From the NCBI GenBank assembly GCA_036426205.1, contig CM071586.1, forward strand, positions 9,957,128-10,021,127: DNA of 64,000 nucleotides, read 5' to 3'. This DNA comes from Ascaphus truei. Its lineage: Eukaryota > Chordata > Amphibia > Anura > Ascaphidae. Both the position numbers and the translations under genes were made by a program. The notes under the pieces were generated by a model. It saw only the letters and a program-made list of their open reading frames with translations. It searched no databases and was not told the DNA's origin. Below, in pieces: positions 22,790 through 34,171 of the stretch. Each line of letters starts with the position of its first letter. Position 1 is the first letter of the stretch.

Positions 22790-25700
22790 CAGAAATAATT
22801 ATTTGTCTCAGCGAATCTTTTGGACCGGGTCACCCAGACAAAAATAGGCCCTATATCATTGTCTGACCATGCTCCAGTGGAAATGGTTCTGAAACCCCCT
22901 TTTTCGAGACCTAAGGTGTTCCAGTGGCTCTTAAATGAGTCACTTTTGAACCAGACGGGGATCGAGGAAACAGATTTGGTAGATTATTTCCAAATAAAGG
23001 CTCAGTCGAAAGCCCGTCCACCCTCTGGGAGGCTCATAAAGCCTCCATTAGAGGCCAATTTATCTCAATAGCTTCATATATGAAAAAAGCAAAACAATTT
23101 AAACAAGGTAAACTTAGAGCTAAAATAATTGAATTAGAACAGGAACATAAATCGCGCCCTTGCGCAAAGATATGCAAGCTTCATTACCAGACGAGAGAAG
23201 AATTACATAAATTGAGACTGGAGGACACAGAGAAAGCATTACAATGGACCAGCCAGACTTATCATAAAAGTAATAAAGCAGATAAGCTTCTCGCTAGCAA
23301 GTTAAGAGGTGTTAAAGCTAAATCGCATGTCTCAGCGATTAGAAAAGGGAACGGCGAAATCACACATATCCCTTTCCAAATTGCTGAGGAATTCTCTAAA
23401 TATTATAATAACTTGTATAACCTCAATTCATCAGATCCCAATTTTAATAAATTCCCAAGAGAAGAAATAGATTGCTATTTACAGGCATACAAGCTCCCAA
23501 AGTTGTCTGCGGAATAATTGGAGGGACTCAATGCTAAAATACATTTCACAGAATTAAGACGTTATTAAAGGTGTGAAACCCTCAAAAGCCCCAGACCCTG
23601 GATGGTTTCTCAAATCTATACTATAAAAATATTGGGGAATTTTAGCACCATATCTTTTAGATATGTTTAATAGTTTTCTATCGGGTTCCCAGATTCCCCT
23701 GCAAATGTCAAAAGCAAATTTAGTAGTAATAACTAAGGAAGTAAAAGATCCATTGAGTTGTGCAAGTTACAGGCCAATTTCACTGCTTAATACAGATTTA
23801 AAGATTTATAGTAAAATTCTGGCAAATAGATTGAACCCACTTTTCCCTAGGCTAATCCACAATGATCAGGTAGGTTTTATAAGCAAGCATCAAGCTTCAG
23901 ACAATACAAGTAAGATTATCAACATAATTGATTATGTTCAGTCCCCTAAACCCAAAGCGAAGTTACTGAGTTTAGACGCCGAAAAAGCATTCAACAGAAT
24001 TAATTGAGATTTTATAGATAGAACTACTGTATGCAGGGGTTTGGCTGCTCTGGCCAATTTTTAGAAGGGGTCCAAGCTTTATATGATGCCCATTCAGCTT
24101 CCCTAAAAATGCTAGGGGTTAAGATTAGCAATGGCACAAGGCAGGGTTGTCCATTATCGCCCCTGCTTTTAGTGTTAACAATTGAGCCACTTGCAATTAC
24201 AATTAGGAAACATCTTAATGTTCAGGGTATCAAGATTGGCCAGGAAAATTTGAAATTATCTCTGTTTGCCGAAGATATTATTCTGACAATATCTAACCCT
24301 CTGACTTCTCTCCCCATTCTACAAGAAGAGCTCTCTAGGTTCAGCTTGTTCTCAGGTTATAAAATTCATTTGGCCAAATCAGAGGCAAATCTACATTAAA
24401 CCTTACCAGACACAGAGGTAAAAATAATCCAATTAAATTTCAATTACCACTGTAATAAGGTAAGATTGAATTATCTAGGGATCATTCACACAAAAAACTA
24501 TCAATCTGTATATAAATATAATTATCCAGAGCTTGTCACTAGATTAAAACGGGATATTTTAATCTGGAACGGTCACCAAGTTTCCCGGATAGGCCGTATC
24601 ATATCAGTCAAGGTGAATTTTCTCCCGAAACTGCTTAACTGTTTCCAGACACTCCCGGTCGCTATTGCGATAAAATATTTAAGGGATTTACAAAATAAAA
24701 TTATGCAATTTATATGGGTTAACAAAAGACAAAGAGTACCGAGATCAGTTATGCTCGCACCCAGAGAAAGAGGGGGGACTGGTGGGCCTGGATATTAGGA
24801 AATATTATTTAGCCTCCCAGTTGAAACAGATAGATTTCTGGCATTCCCAAGTAAGTCAATACCGGTGATTAGACTTAGAAAATATATGCAATCGCTCAAG
24901 GGCCCTCCCCTCCTGGCCCTCCTATGGAATAACCAGCCAACAAAATGCTCTGAACCAGACTTTTTTTTATTCGACAGTAATAACATTTTCTATTAAGATT
25001 TGGCATAGGGTCAAAATCTATTATCAATTAGCCTCCGCTCCTTCGAGATGCACCCCTATTTTTGACAACCCTGATTTTGGTCCTGGTGGGTCCACATGTA
25101 CCTTTGATTTATGGAAGGTTAAAAATGTTAGCAATGCGGGGGATATGCTTTGGAAAAGTAAATGACTACATTTTAGCGATTTTTGCCTGAGATACTTTTT
25201 CACCGGTGCCGAGGTGTTCAGATTTTTGCAAGTTTCTCGTTATCTTAGGCAGCTGTCACCAGGTGGGTCTTTCTCAGAATATACTGTATTCGAAGAACTG
25301 TGCAGAAATAGAAATTATCAGTGTGGTCCATCTCAATTTTGTACCAATTTCTTATTTCTCGGGAAGTTAAGGCTCCCTGTAAACACCGGTTTACGGATCA
25401 ATGGGCCCATGATTTTCAGGTAGAGATTTCATGGGAGGATTGGCCAGCTAACCTGATCAGTGCAAAGGATACTTCATTATGCACAATATCTAAAAAGAAT
25501 ATTTATTAAGTTATGTTCAGGTGGTATCTGGCGCCTCAGAGGTTGAGGCAGATTTATCCAGAGACCACGAAATCTCTGCTGGAGGGGGTGTGGTGACGTT
25601 GGAGGTATGGCCCATATCTGGTGGTTCTGCCCCAAAATGCAGAGATTCTGGGGAATAGTGCAGAAGTCGGTGCAAGAAACATTTGAGATAAGAAACCCCC

Positions 25701-26205
25701 CTAGACCCGATTATAATGGTCCTCGGTAAGCCGCTAGATAATTTATACGAAAACAAAATCTAAATTATTGTTACATAGTCTGACCGCGGCGAGACGTGCA
25801 ATTGCAGGGGCCTGGAAAAAGCCCCTACCCGCCTCCAGGAGAGAAATCATCTCAAGAGTAAATGAGGTGCAAACTATGGAAAGATTAACAGCATAGTATG
25901 TGAGACATAATTCAAGAAAATCCCAAAAAGTCTGGGAGCCCTGGAACTCTAGGGGGAACAGGTGAATTTTTAAGTCACTGCAGACTGAGGGTTGTATTTT
26001 CACCTATGTTCTCCTTTATCAGAGTTGGTAATTCTGTGCAATACAGTATGTGGAGTTGGGATTGTATGGCGTTTTTGTACTCTTGTATTTTTTATACCGG
26101 TGTTAATTTGGTGGTACCTACCCCCCTCCCCTTTCTCTATTTCTGTATCCCCCCCTATGTTTAAAAAAATTATAAAAAATAAGTTACAAAAAAAAAAAGG
26201 AAATA
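22790..26205 (+). mobile_element. L1 ORF2 relic, 5' truncated, with 3' tail
   Basis: Plus-strand L1 ORF2 in successive broken frames: end of the endonuclease (SLSDHAPVEM, 22857-22886), basic linker (23080-23517), and reverse transcriptase (SYRPISLLNTDLKIYSKILA near 23766; GTRQGCPLSPLL near 24134; LSLFAEDIILTI near 24260). Then come the thumb and C-terminal regions (24466-25500), and a Cys-rich end near 25610-25650 in a third frame. The catalytic FADD box reads FAED. Stops and frameshifts are numerous. An A-rich tract near 26190-26203 marks the 3' end. It inserted next to, or into, the Gypsy copy, which ends at 22733. Confidence 0.85.
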
Positions 26206-26924
26206 GTTGGGGGTTAACACATACTGTAACAGATCTACAACAAATTAATTAATGTTGGTGAGGTCAACACTTCTAGCCCTTTGAAAATGTCTAACTGATG
26301 TTAAACCTATTCCATGTTGTATACTTGTGTACCACCTTTAAACACCCTCTGTGAGATTTGGCAGCACCTTCAGTCAGTGAGGATCCTTTGATAGGATGGT
26401 CCATGCTGACACCTTTCTATGTCCCAAGACAGTGATTCACACGGCATATGGTTCAATGGTGTTTATTGCTTTTGTCAGATCATACTGCAGTCCTATTCTT
26501 TCCTCTGTTTCACTGCAAGAACGCTTGCAAGGCTTGAGGCCTTCCATTCTGTGATGCTCCTCCTGCATCCCCTATGGGACATGGGGTAGCTGTTGTTCAC
26601 TCCACAGGGGGAGGAAAGAGACACACCCACTTTTAGAAGAGTACCAATTAATATACCTTGGGGTTGGGCTTGTAACCCTGCCTCATAACAGGGCAGGTCT
26701 GATACTGTCAGGTGTCAAATCTGCACATGTCACCCAGCCAGTACACTCCCCCAGGCTGACACTTTCTGGTTTTTGCTAGGCCCTCCCTTGGATACACTTA
26801 CTGCATCCAAGGCTGCAATAGCAACTAGGCCTACAGGGGAATTAACCTTTCCAGTGCCTGTCCCTAGCAGGACATATACTGTTAGGGACCTGAGGAAAAA
26901 GGTAGCGGCTGGAGGATATGCTAC
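26206..26924. other. Spacer without recognised gene
   Basis: No domain, repeat array or splice structure is recognised between the L1 tail and the Penelope relic. Confidence 0.5.
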
Positions 26925-28830
26925 ACAATGTATACAAAGACTCGACATCCAAGGATGCTAGTATAGTAGTTGGTGATACATATATTCCATCCAGTTTTTC
27001 TTAGAATATCTGTGATATCCTTTGTATAAGATGGTACATTGGTGATAAAAGGTCTAAGTATTGAGTCAAGGTAGATACTTGCGTGCTCGCTCATTGACAC
27101 AATACCTGACACTATTGGTCTACCAGGTGGTTTTTTTTTGGGGGGGGAGGGCGTTGTGCAATTTAGGTATTGAGTAGAATGTTGCCACCTTAAGATGTTT
27201 GACCATAATGAATTCATATTCTTTTTGTGATATTGCTTTATTATGTTGACCTTGTTGTAGTATTGATTGTAACATTGTACAATATGTTGGGGTGGGGTCA
27301 GTGGTTAAGACTTCATAGCAGTCTTTATCCACTAGGAGTCTTAGATTTTCTTGTACACACACACATTTTCCTCCAGGAAGACAATATTCCCTCCGTTGTC
27401 TGATGGTTTTATTATCACTCCCTGTGGGTCAGATAATTCCTTTAGAGCTTGTGTCTCCCCGTAGTTCATGTTGCTACATTGCCCTCTATTCTGTAGTGAT
27501 TCAAGATCTTTAGTCACTAATTTGAGGAAAATGTCAATATTAGCACTTGAACTCATGTAGGGGGTAAAATGGCTCTTATGGCTCTAAGAGATGTAAGATG
27601 GCCATGCCCAGGTTCTCTTTTACTGTCTTCTAACAGCGAAATGAGACCTTGGAGGTTTGCTAGATCCAGATCACAAGTTGTCCTGGAACAGGAATATCCA
27701 TTTTTGCCCCCTCTGTTTCCCCCCCCCCCCCCTTTTTCTTGCAGCTCTGCCTGCTAGCTGTATTTGGATGTCAGCTTTCCCTGCAGCTTCACTCCTAGTG
27801 CAGATGGATTTGATACATTTAGATACATTTCTCTCTCCAGTCTGCTAGGCCTTGGTTGCCCAAGCAACATCTCCAGTCCTCCAAGTTAATGGACTATTCA
27901 ATTTTTCCTTGTCGGTTTTCACAGGTAGTTTAGCCTGACCCTTACTCCTGTGTGACAAGCAGTACACACTTCCTTTTCCTCCCTGACACTGGCCGAGTGA
28001 GTACTGCTGCTATATTCCCCTTGGCAAGGCCATTTCCTCTTTACCTGCCCCGAACTACAAAGAACCTATAGAGATGCACTCTCTCATCACAACATACCAT
28101 CCACAAGTGCCTGTATATACTGATCCTTTTCCAATAAAGTGAAGAAAATATAGCAGGACTTGGTGTGCTTTGGAAAGGGGGCTGAGTTAAAGCTAACTGG
28201 AGCTATTCACACATCACACGTGACCCTTGTTCCAGGATACTAGCAGTGGGTGTTGCATTTGGAGGTGAGAGCTTATTTTCTCTACGTTTGTATAGTTTAT
28301 GCCGGGCCAATTTGCATCCAAAAATATTATTTTTGTTATCCATTTGAATAAATTCATGTCACATGACGGTGTGAAAGACAAACCTTTTTTGGGGGCGTTC
28401 ATTTGATTAGACGTTAAAACCTTAGTTGTTTAGTTGACCCCTTGCAATTCATTTGTGGTGGTTAATACTGATGTCACCTCCGGCCTCTGCTTTTCCCTCT
28501 CCACCGCCAGATCTCCCTGTTTCTTCATTTTGCCATGACCCTTTCTTGTCTTATACCTCTTTCCCTTGGACCCTCTCCTCTCCCAATCCTGAGTAACCCT
28601 ATTGCAACTATTTGACAATCTCTGTGATATACTAGAGGTTCTCTTACAGTTTTGTGGAACCATTTCTGGTCCCAATTAAGCATTGAGCGTCTTTTAGGTT
28701 TTAATATTAGACTTCTAGCTTTCTGTCTTTTGCCCATTGAGAACATTAAATATTCCATTATTATTATTAACAGTGTAAAGTGCTTGCAACAGGGATTCTT
28801 GTCTCTCTGTCTACATATATAGTGCATATT
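26925..28830 (-). mobile_element. Penelope-like element relic (N-terminus to reverse transcriptase)
   Basis: Read right to left: a Lys/Arg-rich N-terminus (28830-28430), then KKGLSFTPSCDMNLFKWI (near 28390), a motif common to Penelope-like proteins. After a gap comes NIDIFLKLVTKDLE (near 27530), then IIKPSDNGGNIVFLEEN, YEVLTTDPTPTY, KVATFYSIPKLH and RPIVSGIVSMSEHASIYLDS. The last three are Penelope reverse-transcriptase motifs. It ends in the RT domain at about 26925, so the catalytic and GIY-YIG parts are lost. Frameshifts separate the segments. 27595-28214 does not match and is probably an insertion. Confidence 0.8.
27595..28214. other. Unrecognised insert within the Penelope relic
   Basis: No Penelope-like coding similarity in any frame. 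It contains a poly-C/poly-T run (27720-27738) and AATAAAG near 28134. It could be a small LTR or a SINE-like insert. Confidence 0.35.
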
Positions 28831-28899
28831 CCCTTAAGCACCCCTCTAGTACGTAATACATTCATTTGTAAGATGAGCGGAGGCATCTCTCTGTACACA

Positions 28900-29143
28900 C
28901 AGCACACTGACAGACCGTGACCGACACTGAATCACAAATGGCACAGCATACTGACACACTGAAGCACACTGAGAGACTGAAACACACACACAGCAAACTG
29001 ACACACACACATACACAACAAACTGACACACACATGCACAACAAACTGACACACACGCACAACAAACTGACACACACACACTCACAACAAACTGACATAC
29101 ACACGCATACAGCAAACTGACACACACACACACACACACACAC
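28900..29143. repeat. CA-rich minisatellite with ACAAACTGACA motif
   Basis: CACACA runs broken at 20-30-bp intervals by (A)CA(A/G)CAAACTGACA. The same composite unit reappears at 30366-30600. Repetitive Cys/Val readings on the minus strand are not genes. Confidence 0.9.
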
Positions 29144-29232
29144 TGTGATGGTGAGGGGGTACCCAGGCCATTAATAAAGGTATTTGGCCCGGCTGGGTGC
29201 CCCTGAGCCATATTGGGGAACTGTGATTGTCA
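29144..29232 (+). repeat. Dispersed repeat, copy related to 34994-35110
   Basis: TGTGATGGTGAGGGGGTACC, then AATAAAGGTATTTGGCCCGGCTGG, matches TGTGGCGATGAGAGGGTTAA, then AATAAAGGTATTATACCCGGCTG, at 34994-35060. Both follow directly after a simple-sequence array. Confidence 0.6.
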
Positions 29233-30365
29233 GCTCTTCAACCCAATCATGGCATGTAACTGCATTTGTAATAAAGGTATATGCGTATTTTTACTGTTCC
29301 AGGAGTGCTGGGCAGTGGAGATGTGCAGGGCGTGAGCTTCAGGGGTTATTTTATGGTAAAATGTTGTCACGGTGTGTTTGGGTAGAAGGGGGCCAGTGTT
29401 GCGGATTACCCCGAAACATGTACTCAGGAATCCCCCTAGATTCCTGAGGACATGAGGAACACAGACCACCGGATAAAATCCTCCCTAGAAAGCAGTTTGC
29501 AGCTCACCACCATATATCCCTGCTTCAGCACAGACCAGGACAGTAAGACCGGGCAGGGAATTGAATTACAGTTATATGTTTTTAAGTTAAAGTGTATCAT
29601 ATGGCAAGGTTTATCTGTGTAAGTGGAAAAGAAAGTGGTTTTAACAGTCCCCAAGGTTTATATTTTTTATTAAAGTAATGTTCAGAGGAAGTCATTCAGT
29701 ATGGATAAAAATCCATTTACATGGTAAACAGAGGGGATGCTCCACCCTCTAGGCTTCAAAGGAAATCCAGGATATGGAGGTGTTACACCATTTGTTAGCA
29801 AGCAGGGGGAAAGGGAGGAAACTTCAATACGCCATCCTGGCCAGTTTCAAAGGCAATCCAGGATATGGAGGTGTCAAACCATTTGATAGCAGGGAGGGGG
29901 AAAGGAAGAGAATTTCAATAAGCCCTCCTGGCAAATGGCTGCTCTGGCCAGACTGAATGGCACCAGGTAGAGGGGACGGCCTCATATGCTAAGCGGCTAA
30001 GGTGCAAAGTTCGCACATACCCAGAGCAGACTGAGAAGCCCCTCTGCCAGGTTTACAAAGTATTGGCAACTCCGTGATAGGGGGAAGGAAATATTCCCAC
30101 GGAAAAGATAGGCTGCGCTAGTTAGGCAAAGGAATGTTAACCCTATAAGAACCTGTGCAGCCCATCAGGAATGAGATTCATCATGCAGTGAAAGATTCAT
30201 CCTGTAACAAGACTTAACATCGTAACTAGTAAGTGTATATTTCGTTGTAATTGTAAATCAAGCTGTGTATGTTCATTCTGTAAAAAAATCGCAATTTATT
30301 TTATCTATTGATTTGTTCAATCAAAGGATCCGGGTAATTTGGTGGTAAAAGTGCTGTCCTCCCGT
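29233..30365. other. Spacer with a 91-bp tandem duplication
   Basis: A 91-bp unit (TTCAAAGGAAATCCAGGATATGGAGG...) is duplicated in tandem at about 29756-29938. CTCAGGAATC and GATTCCTGAG at 29423-29448 form a small perfect hairpin. No gene is recognised. Confidence 0.65.
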
Positions 30366-30600
<235 letters not shown>

Positions 30601-31125
30601 TCTGCCTCAGGCCCGCCCCTTGTCTCTGCTGCCTGCTCTCTGCAATCCCACCCGCCTTCCAGCTCCCGATCGAGCCGGCAAGTTGCTGTTAAGGGGGCCA
30701 AAGGAGGAAGGGGGCCCTGACTTCTATGGTTGTTGGCTAGACAGCTGGGACAAATGTCCTGAGCGGGCCAAATGTCCCCCAAGAGCATGGGCCCCCGGGC
30801 TTTGCTCCGGCTGCCTGGGCTTTAGCTAAACCCCTAGTCTAGGTTTTCTCAGTAGGATATCAACATTCCCTAAGGATCCTCATTGGTCAAGCAGCGGATC
30901 ACTTATATTATAAATTTATTTTCACTTAAATTGAGCACTATACAGTATATATTGATTATTTATTCATTATTCACTATCTATCACTATTATTCACTCTAAT
31001 ATTTGCTGATACATCACAAGAGGGCACCTCGGCTTCTTTTTCTATATATTCTCAGTAGGAGTAGGATATTAGCTGAGTCATAAACAGGACAATCCTATAT
31101 AGGATCTACAGTATATCTGAGGGGT
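30601..31125 (-). other. 3' UTR and downstream flank of minus-strand mucin gene
   Basis: Non-coding sequence following the stop codon at 31126-31128 in the minus direction. AATAAA on the minus strand occurs at 30959-30964 and at 30915-30920, about 165 and 210 bases past the stop. These are plausible polyadenylation signals. 30600-30880 is unique GC-richer DNA. Confidence 0.45.
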
Positions 31126-31341
31126 TTATTGGTGATTTTGTCCCGATTGGTTAGGTCTTGGGCGCATCTCATAGTGCTCTCTTGTTGACGAGGGTCTCCT
31201 GTTACAGTCTTCTCTCGGCCGTGAACACCCCTCGGGATCATGGTGTGCGTGGGGTCTTCCAGAGATGTTCCCTTCCAAATTATTGGAGTTCGAAGGACAG
31301 TAGGTTACGTTGTACATTCCATCTCCCCCACACTTCAGTGC
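31126..31341 (-). CDS. Mucin cytoplasmic-tail exon (terminal exon)
   Basis: Acceptor CTCTTTCCTCTGCAG precedes GCACTGAAGTGT. The exon encodes 71 residues and ends TAA at 31128-31126. It begins ALKCGGDGMYNVTYCPSNS and ends near RRPSSTREHYEMRPRPNQSG. It starts in phase 0, exactly as the transmembrane exon at 33621 ends. The tail is hydrophilic, has a Cys just inside the membrane and three Tyr (MYNVTY and HYEM), and has about the same length as the mammalian MUC1 tail, which carries a similar SST-x-x-x-x-YE stretch. The MUC1 comparison is from memory and is a working hypothesis. The CDS itself is well supported by frame and splice agreement. Confidence 0.8.
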   Translation of the reverse strand, partial: ALKCGGDGMYNVTYCPSNSNNLEGNISGRPHAHHDPEGCSRPREDCNRRPSSTREHYEMRPRPNQSGQNHQ

Positions 31342-31503
31342 CTGCAGAGGAAAGAGCTCAGGGTTACATTAGTAATACATAGGATTAGTATTTGGGTTCA
31401 TGTATTAGGTTAGTGTATGATGGATAGGGTTAGTGGTAATTACAGTAGGTTAGTGTAGCATTACCTAACATGACCCTTAGCCTAACATGATCCCTAAATA
31501 ATT

Positions 31504-31642
31504 CTAACCCAAACCACTAAGCATGTAACACCAACACAAAGACTGACCCTAATCTTAGCAAAAACTTAAATGGGTAAAATAGCTTTTGCTAAGATTAGGT
31601 TCAGTCTTTGGGTTGGTGTTACATGTTTAGTGGTTTGGGTTA
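31504..31642. repeat. Inverted repeat, ~60-bp arms
   Basis: CTAACCCAAACCACTAAGCA at 31504 is mirrored by the right arm ending TGGTTTGGGTTAG at 31642. The inner arms CTAATCTTAGCAAAA and TTTTGCTAAGATTAG enclose an 18-base loop. Weaker complementarity extends outward on both sides. Confidence 0.85.
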
Positions 31643-31834
31643 GTGTTAGGGGTAATGTTAGGCTAATGTACAAATATTAGTGTACGTGGTTTTGTTAGAG
31701 TTAGCGCTGCTATCTTATGTTTAGAGTTTGGGGTTTATTATATATTAAGGTTAGTCTTAGGTTTGGTGTCTATTGTATGAGTGTAATATGTAATATGTGA
31801 GTGTAATATGTTTATTGTGTTGGGTTAGAGTTAG

Positions 31835-32155
31835 GCTGGGGCCATGCTGCCGCAGACCGCGCAATCAGATTGCCGTAGGCACTGATTACGCCCATACGTA
31901 GCAGGGGCGCGCGGCAGCAAGAGGGGACGTGCGTTGCGCTGGAAAATCAGTTAAAACTGATTTCATGGCGTGACAGATGGGTCATGTGAGCGGTTCGCCC
32001 AATGAGGGCAAACCAGCAGCGTGACATCACTGGCACACCCCTAGACACGCATATTGACGGTGCATCTACCATGGCCGAAAAACGCTTCACGCGGGTGACG
32101 TCACGGTCGTGCACGCCTCCGCATGGGCGAAGGCACTATGGACCTGGCCGTAGGG
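31835..32155. mobile_element. GC-rich insert, possible MITE
   Basis: A GC-rich block of about 320 bases inside the AT-rich satellite. It begins GGCTGGGGCCATGCTG and ends GCACTATGGACCTGGCC, which are imperfect inverses, and TTAGGCT appears on both sides. It is probably a short non-autonomous DNA transposon. The family is not identified. Confidence 0.4.
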
Positions 32156-32198
32156 TTCATGTTAGGCTAATTATGTAAGGATTCTTGACAGAGTTTAT

Positions 32199-32395
32199 GT
32201 TAAGGTTAGGGTTAAGGTTAGGGTTAAGGTTAGGGTTAAGGTTAGGGTTAGGGTTATTAGGGTTAGGGTTATTAGGGTTATTAGGGTTAGGGTTAGGGTT
32301 AAGGTTAAGGTTAGGGTTATTAGGGTTAGGGTTATTAGGGTTAGGGTTATTAGGGTTAGGGTTATTAGGGTTAGGGTTATTAGGGTTAGGGTTAG
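32199..32395. repeat. Interstitial telomere-like (TTAGGG) tract
   Basis: About 200 bases of GGTTAGGGTTAAGGTTAGGG and TTATTAGGGTTAGGG units: vertebrate telomere hexamers mixed with regular TTATTAGGG and TTAAGG variants. The regular variants and position inside a related satellite argue for local origin over a pasted telomere. Confidence 0.9.
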
Positions 32396-32459
32396 TGATG
32401 GAATTACATGCTTAGTGTGTTGGTTTAAAATTAGTATTAGGGTTCAAATTAGGCTAATG

Positions 32460-32752
32460 CAGGGGTGCGCAAACTGGGGGGGGGTGCGCAAGATTTTTCA
32501 GGGGGGGGGGGGCGCGGCGGTAGCAGCCGCCCTTCAGTCTTCCCCCAAGGCATTTAAATAAATGCCGGGGGATCGCGGGAGGCCTCTGCAACTTCACTTA
32601 CCTTGTCTTTGGTGACGCGTCGCCATGACAACGCAGCATCAAATGACGCCGTGGGGTAACATGACGTCGCGTGACGCCGAGAGCTGGAGACACGTTAGGG
32701 AGGGGGAGGGAAGCAGGCATGGGGCGCAGCAGGGAAAGATTGCGCACCCCTG
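32460..32752. mobile_element. hAT-type MITE, 293 bp
   Basis: Termini CAGGGGTGCGCAA and TTGCGCACCCCTG are perfect inverses. Flanks GGCTAATG (32452-32459) and AGCTAATG (32753-32760) match 7 of 8 bases, the 8-bp target duplication of hAT elements. The termini resemble Charlie-type hATs. No coding capacity. A diverged reverse copy is at 47443-47737. Confidence 0.85.
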
Positions 32753-32962
32753 AGCTAATGTACAACTATGAGTTTAAGGAGTTTTGTTAAGGTTAGGGTT
32801 AGCTTTGCTATATTATAGTTAGATGTTTTTATATATATATATTTTAAGGTTAGTGCTTGGTTTGTTTTTTATTGTTTGAGTGTTACCTGTTTAATTTGTT
32901 GGGTTAGTTTTCGGGTTTATAGTAGGTTAATTATTCATGTTAGGATACTGTAATACACAATA

Positions 32963-33157
32963 CAACAAGTTAACTCAAGGTTAACAAATAGAACCCAGTT
33001 AGCTGCACTCAAAGTAATTAATTACATTGGCTATTACAGCTGTATTAATTACATTGGCTATTACAGCTGTATTAATTACATTGGCTATTACAGCTGTATT
33101 AATTACTTTGAGTGCAGTTAACTGGGTTCTATTTGTTAACCTTGAGTTAACTTGTTG
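32963..33157. repeat. Hairpin with three central 27-bp repeats
   Basis: Arms of about 60 bp: CAACAAGTTAACTCAAGGTT ... CACTCAAAGTAATTAA on the left, and its near-perfect inverse ending AACCTTGAGTTAACTTGTTG on the right. They enclose three identical 27-bp units ATTAATTACATTGGCTATTA CAGCTGT. It is likely a fold-back miniature transposon. Confidence 0.9.
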
Positions 33158-33620
33158 CACTGTGTATGTTCACAACCCTTTAAACCTTAGTGTGTACTTC
33201 TATATTGTAATACTGTATGTTGAGTGTTGAGTCATTCTCTAGTTGGCTTCATGTTAGGATAATAATGTTAGGATTAGTGTCAGTGTTTATTAAGGTTAGG
33301 GTTAGCATTGGCGTTGTAATACAATATATGTTTAGTGTGTAAAGTTAGTGTTAGACTAATGTATAAGGATTAGTGGATGGGTTTTTTTAAGGTTAGGGTT
33401 AGTGTTAGGTTTGGTGTTATGTGTTGGATCTAGTTGGTTAGTACAGTATTAGTGTAATAGGGTTGGGTTTGGAATAGGGTGTTATGGTCAGTTTTAGGGG
33501 ACAGTAAGGTAATTAGGGTTAATGTGTTATGGTTAGGTTATCTGTGTTGGGATATAACGTGGAAGATTAAACATTCTCTTGTATATGGTGTTTAGTAATG
33601 TTTATAGGGCAAATACTCAC

Positions 33621-33697
33621 TGCGCAGAGCACAACCAGGAGTAGGGCAGCAACAAGTGCAGCAACCAGTGCGAGAAGAATAATACCCCAGATTGGCA
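33621..33697 (-). CDS. Mucin transmembrane exon
   Basis: Acceptor TTGCTCTCTTACAG and donor GCGCA|GTGAGT enclose 77 nt, phase 1 in and phase 0 out. It encodes VPIWGIILLALVAALVAALL followed by LVVLCA: a 22-residue hydrophobic helix behind a Pro-x-Trp-Gly turn, ending with a Cys at the inner face. The Trp-Gly-Ile start is reminiscent of the MUC1 transmembrane segment. It joins in frame to the stem exon (34520) and the tail exon (31341). The plus-strand counterpart, with indels, is at 59779-59862. Confidence 0.85.
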
Positions 33698-33825
33698 CTG
33701 TAAGAGAGCAAGAGAGTAAGTACATCACTCTATAATAATGTTGAATATCTTTATACACTGAAAATGAGCATGATGTGCTGGCTCTATAATGGTGCTGAGT
33801 ATATAAACTCAAATAAATATATGTT

Positions 33826-34110
33826 AATAAAAAGGTTGGACAACTTTTAAGAAACTAAAAGGTATACAGGGATATACCAAATAAGTATACAAGGGAAAGA
33901 TGTTTATCCAGGGATTAATCCGATTGCAAATTAATGGAGTTAGGAAGGAATTTATTTTCCCCGTATGAGATATCATTGGATGATATGACTCTGGGGTTTT
34001 GTGTTTGCCTTCCTCTGGATCAATAAGTAAGTATAGATATAGGATAAAGTATCTGCAGTTTAAATTTAACAAAGGTTTAACTTGATTGACGTACGTCTTT
34101 TTTCAACCTC
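33826..34110 (-). mobile_element. Dispersed amphibian-type repeat, minus orientation
   Basis: The reverse complement matches the family at 40525-40930, 42880-43030 and 44574-44985: CATCTACTA at the outer end, AGAGGAAGGCAAACA, TTCCTTCCTAACTCC and CAATCGGATTAATCCCTGG phrases. It lies in the intron between stem and transmembrane exons. No coding function is evident. Confidence 0.8.
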
Positions 34111-34171
34111 ATCTACTACGGGTATGTAACTGTGTAACCCCATACTAGGGCTATTTAACTATGTAACTGAG

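Larger units (their letters stand above)
31380..33560 (-). repeat. Intronic CCCTAA/TTAGGG-related satellite
   Basis: The intron between the tail and transmembrane exons is dominated by degenerate GGTTAGTGTTAGGGTTAG-type DNA. In reverse complement it resembles the CCCTAACACTAACCTAA satellite at 60040-64000, which follows the plus-strand transmembrane exon. Several separate insertions lie within it. Confidence 0.75.

Noticed and set aside
29423..29448. Transcription terminator hairpin
   Set aside because: Small isolated perfect hairpin in vertebrate DNA; no functional context.
32199..32395. True chromosome end
   Set aside because: The TTAGGG units are mixed with regular variants and flanked on both sides by gene introns, so this is interstitial.
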